A DNA stretch of 64,000 nucleotides from Parapedobacter indicus (GTDB lineage: Bacteria > Bacteroidota > Bacteroidia > Sphingobacteriales > Sphingobacteriaceae): contig NZ_FOQO01000003.1 in NCBI RefSeq assembly GCF_900113765.1, positions 62,001 through 126,000 on the forward strand, read 5' to 3'. The position numbers and the translations under genes are program-made. Positions 1 to 9,995 of this stretch are shown here, one piece after another. Each line of letters opens with the position of its first letter. The stretch's first letter is position 1. The notes below the pieces were generated by a model. It did no database searches and was not told where the DNA came from. It saw only the letters and a list, made by a program, of their open reading frames with translations.

Positions 1-138
1 GGCCCTCGGATGATCCACTTCAACAAACGTGCGGTTATGTTTTACCTGCTCATTATCGGGAACAGCGATCCTGTTGCGTAACCACTGTGTTTGAACCGCC
101 AACCGATCTCCCCAGATTACCTTACCCCCAGCAACCAT
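1..138 (-). CDS. possible 5' end of an unrecognised gene, cut by window edge
   Basis: An open minus-strand frame runs from an ATG at 138 to the left edge (46 codons, no stop). Its composition (many V, D, N, R, E) looks protein-like, but I recognise no family. If real it is divergent from the dioxygenase gene at 351. A chance open frame of this size is quite possible, and an overlapping 67-codon frame at 117-320 on the same strand is equally unrecognised. Confidence 0.25.
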   Translation of the reverse strand, partial: MVAGGKVIWGDRLAVQTQWLRNRIAVPDNEQVKHNRTFVEVDHPRA

Positions 139-350
139 TGGCAGACTGATGTGGAGTATGAGAAAGTACTAAACCACAATGTTATGAAGCGGCCTGTTGA
201 AAAAAACCGATTTTCGTCAATGTCAGACAAATCGCAGTAACGTGGTGGAATAACATCACGTGCTGTTGTTATCCGCGGGAGGAAACGATTCACAGTTACC
301 GAACGCTTAACCAATAACAATAAATAACTATGCTTTAATTTTTAAACGGA
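139..350. other. intergenic region upstream of the first sugar locus
   Basis: I see no convincing gene here. An imperfect inverted repeat, CGTGGTG paired with CATCACG around 240-261, lies about 90 bases before the dioxygenase start and could be an operator. I could not find a TAnnTTTG box at the usual distance from the ATG at 351. Confidence 0.35.
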
Positions 351-1124
351 ATGGGAAGTACTACACTAAACATCGAACAAATTGAATTTTTCAATACAAA
401 TGGGTATCTCGTCATCGAAAACCTCATATCACAGGATCAAATTAAAACGTACCGCGATATCTATAACCGCTTTCTAAACGGAGAAATTGAAACCGGGAAA
501 AACCGTGTGGATCTGGGCGTAGGCTTAGGCAAAAACACGCAGGTGGAAAATATCACCCAGATTATGTGGCCATGTGATTTCGTTCCTGAGTTGCTCGATA
601 TGGAATATCACCAACGTGCACTTTCAATGTCTAAAGCCCTCTTTGGCAACGATATGGAACTGGATTTTGACATGCTGATAAATAAAGCACCCGGCACCAA
701 CACACCTACACCCTGGCATCAGGACGCAGCTTATTGGATTACGCTACCCGACAAACGGGCCGTGAGCTGCTGGCTTGCCTTGGATGAGGCTACAATTGAT
801 AACGGTTGTATGTGGTACGTTCCTAAATCCCATTTACAACCTTTGCGCGTACACCGTCCAATGAGCGTAAAGGGAGGCGCATTAGTATGTGATGCCGATG
901 AAGAAGAAGGCATACCCATCCAGATAAAACCAGGAACCGGAATTTTTCACCATGGGGCAACGTTACATTACAGCAGGGGAAACGCTACATCATCGCAGCG
1001 AAGAGCGTTCATTATTAATTTTCGGCCGAAGGCAATGATTGACCTCGAACGGCAAGCCGGGTTCGATCATGGCCGGACTGGAAGTGCTGCAGAACGTCAG
1101 GTAAGGAACGAACATTCTAAATAA
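351..1124 (+). CDS. phytanoyl-CoA dioxygenase (PhyH) family Fe(II)/2-oxoglutarate oxygenase
   Basis: This is a 257-residue cytoplasmic protein of the PhyH family, which hydroxylates an unactivated carbon using Fe(II), 2-oxoglutarate and O2. The iron triad is visible: the HxD pair is H123 and D125 in a PWHQD context, and the distal histidine is probably H206, in a GATLHYSRGN segment. An arginine pair near residues 217-218 would bind the 2-oxoglutarate carboxylate. Length is normal for the family. It starts at ATG and stops 4 bases before the FucP-like permease gene, so the two are probably co-transcribed and its substrate is probably what the permease imports. Many bacterial PhyH proteins in sugar loci have no known substrate; none can be assigned here. 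A second, only distantly similar PhyH gene lies at 45622. Confidence 0.88.
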   Translation: MGSTTLNIEQIEFFNTNGYLVIENLISQDQIKTYRDIYNRFLNGEIETGKNRVDLGVGLGKNTQVENITQIMWPCDFVPELLDMEYHQRALSMSKALFGNDMELDFDMLINKAPGTNTPTPWHQDAAYWITLPDKRAVSCWLALDEATIDNGCMWYVPKSHLQPLRVHRPMSVKGGALVCDADEEEGIPIQIKPGTGIFHHGATLHYSRGNATSSQRRAFIINFRPKAMIDLERQAGFDHGRTGSAAERQVRNEHSK

Positions 1125-1128
1125 AGCG

Positions 1129-2397
1129 ATGATGTTTCTGAAGTCTAAATTCGGCCCGATGGCAATCATCGGTTTGCTTTTTTTCGTATTTGGATTCGTG
1201 AGCTGGCTAAATGCCATCCTGATTCCCTATTTCAAGTTCACACTCCAGTTATCGCTAGCCTCCGCCATGCTGGTGGCCTTCGCTTTTTACCTGTCCTATT
1301 TTTTCATGGCCATCCCCTCTTCGTGGGTACTCCATCGCCTCGGCTTTAAATCCGGGATGACCTGGGGCCTGTATGTTATGGCAATCGGGTCTGTCCTTTT
1401 CATCCCGGCCGCATATTTAATGAGTTTTCCCGTCTTCTTAATCGGGCTTTTTATACAAGCAACCGGGCTTACGATTCTCCAGACAGCGGCAAATCCATAC
1501 GTCACCATATTAGGCTCCATAGAAAGTGCGGCTACGCGGATGAGTGTGATGGGAATATGTAACAAGGTGGCCGGTGCTGTGGCTCCCTTGATATTTCTTC
1601 GAGTCGTTACTAAGGGGCCCAGTGAAATTGATGAAATCCAGGCAAGATTAGTGAACATGCCGGCGCCTCAGCAAGAAACGGTGTTGAGCAGCCTTACAGA
1701 CCGATTAATAATGCCTTACGGGGCAATGACGCTGATTCTAGTCGCATTGGGGATTCTCATATTCCGATCAGGACTCCCCGATATTCAGGAAGATAAATCC
1801 GGGTCGGATGAAAAAGTAAGGCTTACAGGGCTGTTCAAATTTCCCCAACTGATATTGGGATTTGTTGCGATTTTCTGCAGTGTGGGTGTTGAAGTCTTGG
1901 TCATAGACAGCATTATCAGCTATGCCGAGTTCCATACACTCCCGTTTGCAGAAGCCAGCTATTTCCCAACCTATATCCTTTTACTAATGATTGCCAGCTA
2001 TGCGCTGGGAATCTGGCTCATCCCGAAGTATATAAGTCAGCGTAATACGTTAGTCGGATGCGCCAGTTTCGGCATTATCGTCACGGCTGCGGCGATAAGC
2101 TTTAGCGGTAGTGTATCCATTTGGATGGTGGTCTTATTGGGGCTTGCAAATGCACTGATCTGGCCATCGATATGGCCGCTGGCTTTGGATGGTGTTGGCA
2201 ACTACACAAAACAGGGATCCGCACTGCTGGTCATGGGCGTTGCGGGCGGCGCAATTATTCCTTATGTATACGGAGCTTTGGGAAGCTGGTTGAATCCGCA
2301 GTTGGCATATGTGATCATGGTGCCGCTGTATATTTTTCTATTGTATTTTGCCGGGTGGGGGCGCCGCAAAGCCCGGCGTAATTTATCGGTTGCCTGA
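1129..2397 (+). CDS. MFS sugar permease, FucP-like (FHS family)
   Basis: This 422-residue protein has about 12 hydrophobic segments and the layout of fucose/glucose-galactose proton symporters: an opening segment with GFVSWLNAILIPYF, then a basic GFKSGM loop after helix 2. It should move a monosaccharide or small glycoside across the inner membrane with protons. Translation can begin at either of two adjacent ATG codons (1129 or 1132). It lies between the PhyH gene (4-base gap) and a SusC/SusD pair, so it is probably the inner-membrane step for what that pair imports. Relatives of FucP in Bacteroidota carry many different sugars, so the substrate is unknown. Confidence 0.87.
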   Translation: MMFLKSKFGPMAIIGLLFFVFGFVSWLNAILIPYFKFTLQLSLASAMLVAFAFYLSYFFMAIPSSWVLHRLGFKSGMTWGLYVMAIGSVLFIPAAYLMSFPVFLIGLFIQATGLTILQTAANPYVTILGSIESAATRMSVMGICNKVAGAVAPLIFLRVVTKGPSEIDEIQARLVNMPAPQQETVLSSLTDRLIMPYGAMTLILVALGILIFRSGLPDIQEDKSGSDEKVRLTGLFKFPQLILGFVAIFCSVGVEVLVIDSIISYAEFHTLPFAEASYFPTYILLLMIASYALGIWLIPKYISQRNTLVGCASFGIIVTAAAISFSGSVSIWMVVLLGLANALIWPSIWPLALDGVGNYTKQGSALLVMGVAGGAIIPYVYGALGSWLNPQLAYVIMVPLYIFLLYFAGWGRRKARRNLSVA

Positions 2398-2532
2398 GTC
2401 AGAGTTCGGACAGGGTTGATCCGCAACAAATCAGGTGCTCCTTTGCTGAATGCCTCACGTATGGATAACTAACCCATACTCTACGACAAGACGAATATTA
2501 TCACTCACTACAAACTTATAAATCAACGGATT

Positions 2533-5500
2533 ATGAAATGGAAAGAAATCGTTAGTTTAATTTTGCTCACGTTGCTGATTATGAGCAAACCATTGGAAAT
2601 TTTTGGATACAGTGGCTCCAACTACACGGCCTTTACCATTGAGGGCCGCATCGTCGATGAAAACGGTAAGCCGCTAAATGGGGTCACTGTGATCGTAAAA
2701 GGTACGACCAAGGGCACGACCACCGATCCCGAAGGCCGTTTTGTCATTAGCGAGGTAGCAGTAGGAGACATCTTGAAAATCTCATACATGGGCTATGAAC
2801 CCCAAGAGGTCACTTTAGATGGAAGCCAACTGCTAACCGTTACACTTCGGGAAATTACCACTGCGTTGGAAGAGCTGGTGGTGGTAGGTTACGCGGTCCA
2901 AAAGAAAGAGAATTTAACAGGAGCTGTAGCCACGATACGCTCCGAAGAACTCCAGAACAGGCCGGTAAGCAATGTTTCAGAAGCACTGCAAGGGCTATCG
3001 TCAAACCTGAACATCACACAGACCGGTTCAAGTGGGGAAGCCGGCGGAGGCCTGAATATAAATATCAGGGGTGCGGGATCGTTAAGTGGCAACGATGCTC
3101 CTTACATTTTGGTGGACGGCGTACCCATGGATATCAATCAGATCAACCCAAATGATATCGAGTCCATCAGCGTACTAAAAGATGCCGCGGCATCTGCGAT
3201 ATATGGCTCCCGGGCTCCATTCGGCGTGATACTGATCACCACTAAAAATGGACACATCGGCGACGACAGGGTTACGGTGCAATATTCGAATAACTTCTCT
3301 TTATCATCTCCAATCGGTCTTCCCCACATGACCAATTCGCTCAATTTTGTTACTGCTTATGACCAGGCAAGTGTAAATGCCGGCTTATCTCCCAACTTCA
3401 CGCCAATGAATATCGAACGGATCAAACAGTATATGGCCGGAGAAATTCAAGAGGAAACATGGAAGTTGCCAACGGGAAATGATTGGGCCGGAAATGGGAT
3501 ATGGGATATTGCTGGAAATGGAAATAACGATTGGTTGCACATCTTCTTTAGAGACAATGTCCTTCGGCAAAAGCATGACGTGAGTATTCGCGGAGGCGGA
3601 AGCAAAAGCAGTTATTTTATATCGGCAGGGCTATGGGACCAACCCGATGAGCTCCGGTATGGCGATCAGTTTTACAAACGCTACAACCTTACCGCTAACC
3701 TTTCCAGTCAGGTAACAGATTGGCTCACATTCAACTTAAACAGTAAATTCAGTAACGAAGATTTTCAGTATTTTAATACCACCGAAGGTTTTGACCGGGC
3801 CACTCAATACCACAACTTCCTGAGAACAAATCCATTCAGGCCGCTATACTTGCCAAATGGAGAATTTTCTCAGATATCAAACATCCAAATGATGGAAGAT
3901 GGTGGTAAAGAAGTCCATAACGATAAAACATATACGATGCGTCTGAGCGGCGTACTGGAACCCATAAAAAACTGGCAGACAACGATAAGTTATAGCTTCC
4001 GGGGTGGAATTTTAGGCATTGACAACACGCAATCAACCGTATACGGTACCCTTCCGGATGAAACGAAAGTCGCAGTAGCTTACCCATTGAGCAAATACGG
4101 TTCTTCCAAACTTACTGAAAACTATCAATTGTTTAATGTTGTCTCGACGTATCAGGTTAACACAGGATCACACAATTTTATGGGGTTGATCGGGTTCGAA
4201 CAGGAATTGAACCAGATTTCCGGCATTTCTGTCGACAAAAACAATATTCTTACACCCTCGGTTCCTTCTATTAGCACCTCAACGGGTAATATTCTTGCCG
4301 ACGACGAGAAATCCCATTGGGCTACGCAAGGCGTTTTCGGCAGGTTGCAATACAATTATGCGGGAAAATACCTGGCTGAGTTCAATATCCGGTACGATGG
4401 CTCGTCAAAATTTGCAGAGGGAGATCGGTGGGGCATTTTCCCTTCCATCTCAGTGGGGTATGTGGTATCTGAAGAAAACTTTTGGCAACCGATACGGTCT
4501 TATATAAACGACTTCAAACTACGGGGCTCCTGGGGTAGACTGGGCAATCAAAATGTAGCAAATTATCTATACCTTGAAAGGCTCGGTGTAAACACTAATC
4601 TTGGTTGGATCATCGGAGATGAGCGTCCTAATTTTGTAACAGGCCCTAATATCATAAGTCCCACTTTGACATGGGAAACTTCCGAAACCAAAAACGTCGG
4701 GCTCGATGCATCCTTTTTGAACAAACGGCTAAGTTTGTCATTCGATCTCTACGAGCGAATGACAAGGCGCATGTTTGGTCCGGCAGAGGCCGTGCCTATT
4801 GTATTAGGAACAGACCCGCCCCAACGGAACAATGCCTCTTTAGAAACCAAGGGTTTTGAATTATCCTTAGGTTGGCAAGATAAAATCGCCCAGAACTGGT
4901 CATACAATGTCGCTTTTAACCTTGCGGATAATCGCACGTTCATCACAGACTACAATAATCCCAATAGGACCCTGAGCACGTGGTACGTAGGCCAGGAAAT
5001 GGGAGAAATATGGGGGTTAACGACAGCTGGAATATACCAAACAGATCAGGAAGCCCAAGCAGGCCCGGATCAGCGGCTTTTTTACCCCACCTGGGGTGCA
5101 GGGGATATTCGGTATGCTGACTTGGATGGGGACAATACAATAACCCGGGGTAGCTGGACGGCAGATAATTCAGGCGATTATTCGGTAATAGGAAACTCAA
5201 ACCCACGGTATCTATTTGGATTAAATCTCGGCGTTGAATGGAAAAACTTACGTCTTAGCGCTTTTTTCCAGGGTGTCGGAAAACGAGATTTCGCATTCGA
5301 TGGTACCACCAACGACATGTTGTTTTATGGATTTAATGGCCAACAATGGTGGAATATGACGCTCATGCCCGAGCATCTGGACTATTGGCGACCGGCCGGT
5401 GAAAGTAACCTCCTGGGCCCAAACACCAATGCTTACTATCCTAAACCGTATTTATCGGAACAAGACTACAAGAATAAGCAAATTCAATCCCGATATATGC

Positions 5501-5742
5501 AGAGCGCGGCCTACGTACGGTTGAAAAACTTGAACCTGAGCTACACCCTCAATCAAAATCTCCTTTCGGGCCTCCGGGTAATCAACGGTGCAACGATCTT
5601 ATTTTCTTGTGAAAATTTGGCTACGTTTACACCGCTAACGAAATTGGTAGACCCGGAAGCGTTGTCGACGATTGGTTGGGGAGTAGGTAAAATTCATCCG
5701 TTAAGACGATCCTTTTCTCTTGGAATTAACTTAACTTTCTAA
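2533..5742 (+). CDS. SusC/RagA-type TonB-linked outer-membrane receptor
   Basis: A 1069-residue SusC-type receptor. After an N-terminal export signal come a carboxypeptidase-regulatory-like beta-sandwich (about 36-118, with GRIVDENGKPLNGVTV), a TonB-box-like EELVVVGYAVQKK segment near 115-130, a plug with the conserved VLKDAAASAIYGSRAPFGV segment near 215-240, and a long beta-barrel ending in the usual aromatic residue (LGINLTF). With the SusD protein encoded 10 bases downstream it should form a pedal-bin transporter powered by TonB/ExbBD. A 135-base gap separates it from the permease gene; that gap contains a small hairpin (GTATGG/CCATAC, 2459-2479). Confidence 0.95.
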   Translation: MKWKEIVSLILLTLLIMSKPLEIFGYSGSNYTAFTIEGRIVDENGKPLNGVTVIVKGTTKGTTTDPEGRFVISEVAVGDILKISYMGYEPQEVTLDGSQLLTVTLREITTALEELVVVGYAVQKKENLTGAVATIRSEELQNRPVSNVSEALQGLSSNLNITQTGSSGEAGGGLNINIRGAGSLSGNDAPYILVDGVPMDINQINPNDIESISVLKDAAASAIYGSRAPFGVILITTKNGHIGDDRVTVQYSNNFSLSSPIGLPHMTNSLNFVTAYDQASVNAGLSPNFTPMNIERIKQYMAGEIQEETWKLPTGNDWAGNGIWDIAGNGNNDWLHIFFRDNVLRQKHDVSIRGGGSKSSYFISAGLWDQPDELRYGDQFYKRYNLTANLSSQVTDWLTFNLNSKFSNEDFQYFNTTEGFDRATQYHNFLRTNPFRPLYLPNGEFSQISNIQMMEDGGKEVHNDKTYTMRLSGVLEPIKNWQTTISYSFRGGILGIDNTQSTVYGTLPDETKVAVAYPLSKYGSSKLTENYQLFNVVSTYQVNTGSHNFMGLIGFEQELNQISGISVDKNNILTPSVPSISTSTGNILADDEKSHWATQGVFGRLQYNYAGKYLAEFNIRYDGSSKFAEGDRWGIFPSISVGYVVSEENFWQPIRSYINDFKLRGSWGRLGNQNVANYLYLERLGVNTNLGWIIGDERPNFVTGPNIISPTLTWETSETKNVGLDASFLNKRLSLSFDLYERMTRRMFGPAEAVPIVLGTDPPQRNNASLETKGFELSLGWQDKIAQNWSYNVAFNLADNRTFITDYNNPNRTLSTWYVGQEMGEIWGLTTAGIYQTDQEAQAGPDQRLFYPTWGAGDIRYADLDGDNTITRGSWTADNSGDYSVIGNSNPRYLFGLNLGVEWKNLRLSAFFQGVGKRDFAFDGTTNDMLFYGFNGQQWWNMTLMPEHLDYWRPAGESNLLGPNTNAYYPKPYLSEQDYKNKQIQSRYMQSAAYVRLKNLNLSYTLNQNLLSGLRVINGATILFSCENLATFTPLTKLVDPEALSTIGWGVGKIHPLRRSFSLGINLTF

Positions 5743-5752
5743 TTATACGATT

Positions 5753-7492
5753 ATGAAACGTCTATTTTTTATCATCATATCCTGTGTCTTGCTGTGGGGA
5801 TGCAGTGAAGACTACCTAAACCGCTATCCGCTGGACGAAATTTCAAGTGTGGATTTTTGGAAAACAACCAAGGATCTGGAACTTTATATAAATCAATTTT
5901 ATCCGAGTGCCTTCCCGATATCCGGCTCTGACAGGCTTCAGCTGGTGTTTGCATCGGATCTTTCAACGGACGATGTGGTTCCGGTTGAGGCTGATGCCCG
6001 ATTGAGAGGAAGCCGGGTAGTGCCGGCCACAGGGGGTTGGAACTATACGGAAATCAGAAATGTCAATTATTTTCTGGAAAACTATGAAAAGGTGGAAGAG
6101 CCGTTTGAGTCCTACAAACACTTTGTAGGAGAGGCTTATTTTTTCCGAGCCTTCTTTTATTTCTCAAACTTGAAGGCATATGGTGATCTTCCCTGGATAG
6201 ATCAGACGTTGAACAGCGATTCACCGGAATTGTATGGGCGTAGAATACCCAGAAATGAGATCGTTGATTTGATTGTCAGCGACCTCGATCAATCGATAGC
6301 GTTGATGACAGCAGGTATTAGCCATGACAGGACACGCTTGAACAAGGAGATTGCGCTTTTGTTTAAATCAAGGATATGCTTATATGAGGGAACATGGGAA
6401 AAATACCATCAGGGTACGCCGTTCGGCGTAGCCAACGCCGAACCCGAAAAGTTCCTGCGGTTGGCCGTAGAAGCGGCTGAAGAGTTAATGAATTTAGAAA
6501 CCTATTCGGTCTATACGCCAGGAGAGGAAGATAAAGCATATTTCTTTTTTGGGGAAACCGACTATTCCAGCCATCCGGAGGTTCTTTTATGGAAAAAATA
6601 CGATTTGGCATTGAGCTTGGGTCATTCACGGCAATTTCAGATAGCACGGGGAAATGGGGGTGGTATTGGACTGACTAAATCACTAATCGACTCTTACTTA
6701 TGCAACGATGGCCGTCCCATTATTTTATCAGACGGCTCGATAAACCCATTGTATAATGGAGATGGGAATCTTATTTCGGTCGCAGAAAATAGAGATCCCA
6801 GACTGCAGCAAACCATTTTTCTCCCAGGAGCTCCTTTGCAGGTGGTTGGCGGCGATACAACTCGGTTTACAAGACCAACGGTTGATAACCCAGCGCATAC
6901 AAAGAATACTACCGGTTATCAAGTTTCAAAAACGCTAAACTACGACCCCGTACACCATAATACTTCGGAAACCCTTGCGGTTGGATACAGCGGATGGATC
7001 ATTATGCGATATGCCGAAGCGCTGCTCAATTTTGCTGAGGCGAAGGCCGAACTGAACACCATTACACAGGACGATTTGAATAAATCCGTCAATCTGTTAA
7101 AGAAACGGGTAGGTATGCCACCACTGATTCTCGCCAATATTACGCAAGATCCAAATTGGCTTTTCCCGGAACTTCCGCCGGTTATCAATGAAATTCGTAG
7201 GGAACGGCGCATCGAACTTGTACTTGAGGGGTTTCGATGGGACGACATTGCCAGATGGGCGGCAGCGGAACAACTGATCATCGGGAAAAGGCCGTTGGGT
7301 GCGAAATTCAATGCTACCGATTATCCGGATCTAAGCGTTACAGATTTCCGGCTTACCAACGGGTATTTTGACGAGTATAGAGATATCCTACCAAGCGGTT
7401 TCGGATTCGACCCGGCAAGAGATTACCTGAATCCCATTTCTACAGAAGAATTAGTGCTCAATCCATCGTTGACACAAAATCCAGGCTGGTAG
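5753..7492 (+). CDS. SusD/RagB-type nutrient-binding outer-membrane lipoprotein
   Basis: A 579-residue SusD-family protein, the surface lid of the SusC channel encoded just upstream (10-base gap). It has a lipoprotein signal peptide with the lipidated cysteine at residue 17 (LLWGC). The TPR-rich helical scaffold shows in the AYFFRAFFYFSNLKAYGD segment and in the C-terminal INEIRRERRIELVLEGFRWDD motif that marks the family. Ligand specificity cannot be read from sequence. Confidence 0.95.
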   Translation: MKRLFFIIISCVLLWGCSEDYLNRYPLDEISSVDFWKTTKDLELYINQFYPSAFPISGSDRLQLVFASDLSTDDVVPVEADARLRGSRVVPATGGWNYTEIRNVNYFLENYEKVEEPFESYKHFVGEAYFFRAFFYFSNLKAYGDLPWIDQTLNSDSPELYGRRIPRNEIVDLIVSDLDQSIALMTAGISHDRTRLNKEIALLFKSRICLYEGTWEKYHQGTPFGVANAEPEKFLRLAVEAAEELMNLETYSVYTPGEEDKAYFFFGETDYSSHPEVLLWKKYDLALSLGHSRQFQIARGNGGGIGLTKSLIDSYLCNDGRPIILSDGSINPLYNGDGNLISVAENRDPRLQQTIFLPGAPLQVVGGDTTRFTRPTVDNPAHTKNTTGYQVSKTLNYDPVHHNTSETLAVGYSGWIIMRYAEALLNFAEAKAELNTITQDDLNKSVNLLKKRVGMPPLILANITQDPNWLFPELPPVINEIRRERRIELVLEGFRWDDIARWAAAEQLIIGKRPLGAKFNATDYPDLSVTDFRLTNGYFDEYRDILPSGFGFDPARDYLNPISTEELVLNPSLTQNPGW

Positions 7493-7526
7493 TGGCAAGA
7501 AAAAAGAATCACCAAAAATAAAAGTT

Positions 7527-8573
7527 ATGAAATCATGTTTATACCGCTACGTGTTATTCGGAGTATTCGCATTCACGTATGCAGGTTGCCAATCACCAAA
7601 TCCTTCAAAGCAGCAGCTCACGGCAGAAAAAGACCCTGTAACCGGACAGGTTGTAGTGAAGGAAGGCGATGACACCGTTCTGCAATTTAACTACCAAACC
7701 ATTTATGAAAAAGATGTAATCCACCTGGAAGGAGCCAAACCTGAAGATTACACCCGACGGGATCGAGACACGTTTGTCACCACAGCGCTTTATGCCGTAC
7801 CGAGAAGCGACTACATCCACCCGCTTTACGGTCTCCAGGGCGAGATGCTCACCAGGGATTGGCCGGCAGGTGCACATCCGCATCACCGAGGTATTTTCTG
7901 GGCGTGGCCCGAAGTTGAATTCGGATCAAAGAAGGGAGATTTATATGCGCTTCAAACGGTTTTCGCCCGGCCTACCGGCAACCTTGATCTAAAAGGTGGA
8001 GCAGATTATGCCCTGATCACTGCGGAAAATGAGTGGAAATGGGACGACAAAGAACCGATTGTATTGGAAACAGCTACCATGAAGGTTCATAAAGCACAGG
8101 AGCAGATACGGATCATTGATCTGGCATTCCGGTTTGTTGCACTTAAAGACAGCATCACCCTAGCAACGCGCAACACCGATAGCTACGGCGGCTTAAATAT
8201 CCGGATGCAAACACCCGAAAACCAATCCATTGATTATTATACGGACGAGCCGGGTTCTTCCACAAGGAGAGCCTGGTCGACTTTTACAGGCGTATTTGAA
8301 GGGGCAACTACCGCATCGGGACTCGCGGTGCTCCAACATCCCACCAACCCCGAATATCCGGGAAGCTGGCAGGAATATCCGGATCTTGCATGGGTGCAGC
8401 CCACCTTTCCAACCCGGGGAACCCGCTTTGCCCTTCAACGCGGTAAGCCGCTAGATCTCCGTTATCGGCTGATTATATTTAAGGGTGGTGAGCCAGAACC
8501 GTCGGTACTCAAAGATTGGTGGGACGCATATCACCGTGATAAAACGGTATTGGATCTACTGACAGACAATTAA
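7527..8573 (+). CDS. DUF6807 (PmoA-like) lipoprotein
   Basis: A 348-residue lipoprotein (cysteine at residue 21, TYAGC) carrying a DUF6807 domain, often annotated as methane oxygenase PmoA although it is unrelated to methane oxidation. The family signature is visible as HPHHRGIFWAWPEVEFG, a histidine-rich turn in a beta-sandwich protein. Such proteins are frequent in Bacteroidota and Planctomycetota sugar loci next to Gfo/Idh/MocA genes, which suggests a role in glycan or glycoside processing; the reaction is not established. It lies 34 bases after SusD and 37 before the first Tat-signal oxidoreductase, so it belongs to the same transcription unit. Confidence 0.8.
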   Translation: MKSCLYRYVLFGVFAFTYAGCQSPNPSKQQLTAEKDPVTGQVVVKEGDDTVLQFNYQTIYEKDVIHLEGAKPEDYTRRDRDTFVTTALYAVPRSDYIHPLYGLQGEMLTRDWPAGAHPHHRGIFWAWPEVEFGSKKGDLYALQTVFARPTGNLDLKGGADYALITAENEWKWDDKEPIVLETATMKVHKAQEQIRIIDLAFRFVALKDSITLATRNTDSYGGLNIRMQTPENQSIDYYTDEPGSSTRRAWSTFTGVFEGATTASGLAVLQHPTNPEYPGSWQEYPDLAWVQPTFPTRGTRFALQRGKPLDLRYRLIIFKGGEPEPSVLKDWWDAYHRDKTVLDLLTDN

Positions 8574-8610
8574 AAAATTCAACGAATGTACACGTTAAAA
8601 AGTTATCAAT

Positions 8611-9984
8611 ATGGAAAATAAGAATGAAAAATTCCGGGTGGGCAGAAGGTCCTTCGTCAAAAGCGCTGCGCTTCTTTCTGTAGCCGCGCCGTACATCATA
8701 CCATCTACCGCGTGGGGCAAAGGAAAATCGGCTCCTTCGGATAAAATCAACCTGGGAATCATCGGTTGCGGCTCCCTAGGCAAAGAAAACCTAAAAGCTT
8801 GTCTTCAAAGGGATAATGTGGTCCTGACCGCTGCTTGTGACGTATGGGACGAGCGATTGGACCCAATTGTAGCGCGCCATAAACAGACCTGCACAGGGTA
8901 CACCGATTACCGGGACTTACTTGCTCATCCCGGATTGGATGCGGTGATCATTGCTACACCGGCGCACTGGCACGCGTTACAGGCGATAGAGGCCGCGGAA
9001 GCGGGACTGCATATATACTTGCAAAAACCCATGACCATGCATCTCGGAGAAAGTCTGGCTGTGAGAAACGCGATCCGAAAGCACCGTGTGATCTGTCAAA
9101 TCGGCACGCAAATACACGCCAGCGATCATTACCGAAGAATGGTGGAATTGGTCCGTTCAGGCAATTTGGGAGACATTGGAACGGTACGTAGTTTTTTTGT
9201 GCTGAATGAAGCGCCAAATGGAATTGGAAAAGGGAATAATACGACCCAGGTTCCGCGTGGGTTGGACTGGGATAAATGGGTAGGGCCCGCAAGGATGCAA
9301 CCTTTTAACCCCAACTTGGTTAAGGATGCATTTTATCACTGTTTCTGGATGGATTTCAGTGCAGGATGGACGCCAGGCATGGCGCCACACATCATCGATC
9401 TACCTATCTGGGCATTGAATCTGGGCTATCCTACCGAAGTCAGCGCGATGGGAGGCAGGTATTTCATTGATGATGACGGGGATGCATACGACAACCATGA
9501 AGTGCTTTGGAAGTACCCCTCACTCACCATGTCGTGGATGCATTCGTCCACGAATAGCCATGGCTGGGCGTTTCAAGGCCTCAAAAAAGAGGGGGCTGGC
9601 TATGAAACCGGTACCGGTAGGAAGCTCGGCATATACTTTCATGGCAGCAATGGAACATTAATTACCGATTATAGCTCACATATACTCATCCCCGAGGGAG
9701 ACCGAATGAATGGTAAAACCGAACCCTCCCCTACCATCCCCTCTTCTCCCGGGCAAGAACTGGAATGGTTGGATAGCATTAAATCAGGGCAGCAGCCGTT
9801 ATGCAACGTAGATTATCACACGAAAATCGACGTGGCTATCAATTTAAGTATATTATCCATGCAATTGGGTCGATCGATAACGTTTGATCCGGTCAAAGAA
9901 CAAATTGTTGGCGACCGGGAGGCTAGACGGATGGCGATCCCAGAGTACCGAAAACCATGGAAATTCCCTTCTAAATACCTGTAA
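8611..9984 (+). CDS. Tat-exported Gfo/Idh/MocA family oxidoreductase
   Basis: A 457-residue NAD(P)-dependent oxidoreductase with a twin-arginine signal (RRSFVK at 12-17, then a hydrophobic stretch), so it should fold in the cytoplasm with its nucleotide and act in the periplasm. The Rossmann motif GCGSLG lies at 52-57, and the family EKP motif appears as QKP at 138-140. Periplasmic relatives include glucose-fructose oxidoreductase and GH109, which uses bound NAD to cleave glycosides. It may therefore oxidise a sugar hydroxyl, or act as a redox-type glycosidase. It is followed 11 bases later by a second Gfo/Idh/MocA gene. QKP instead of EKP also occurs in the protein encoded at 13227, so it looks like a subgroup trait rather than damage. 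Confidence 0.88.
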   Translation: MENKNEKFRVGRRSFVKSAALLSVAAPYIIPSTAWGKGKSAPSDKINLGIIGCGSLGKENLKACLQRDNVVLTAACDVWDERLDPIVARHKQTCTGYTDYRDLLAHPGLDAVIIATPAHWHALQAIEAAEAGLHIYLQKPMTMHLGESLAVRNAIRKHRVICQIGTQIHASDHYRRMVELVRSGNLGDIGTVRSFFVLNEAPNGIGKGNNTTQVPRGLDWDKWVGPARMQPFNPNLVKDAFYHCFWMDFSAGWTPGMAPHIIDLPIWALNLGYPTEVSAMGGRYFIDDDGDAYDNHEVLWKYPSLTMSWMHSSTNSHGWAFQGLKKEGAGYETGTGRKLGIYFHGSNGTLITDYSSHILIPEGDRMNGKTEPSPTIPSSPGQELEWLDSIKSGQQPLCNVDYHTKIDVAINLSILSMQLGRSITFDPVKEQIVGDREARRMAIPEYRKPWKFPSKYL

Positions 9985-9995
9985 ATCCAATTAAC

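Noticed and set aside
2459-2479. GTATGG/CCATAC hairpin as a terminator between permease and SusC
   Set aside because: Only six base pairs with a nine-base loop and no T run.
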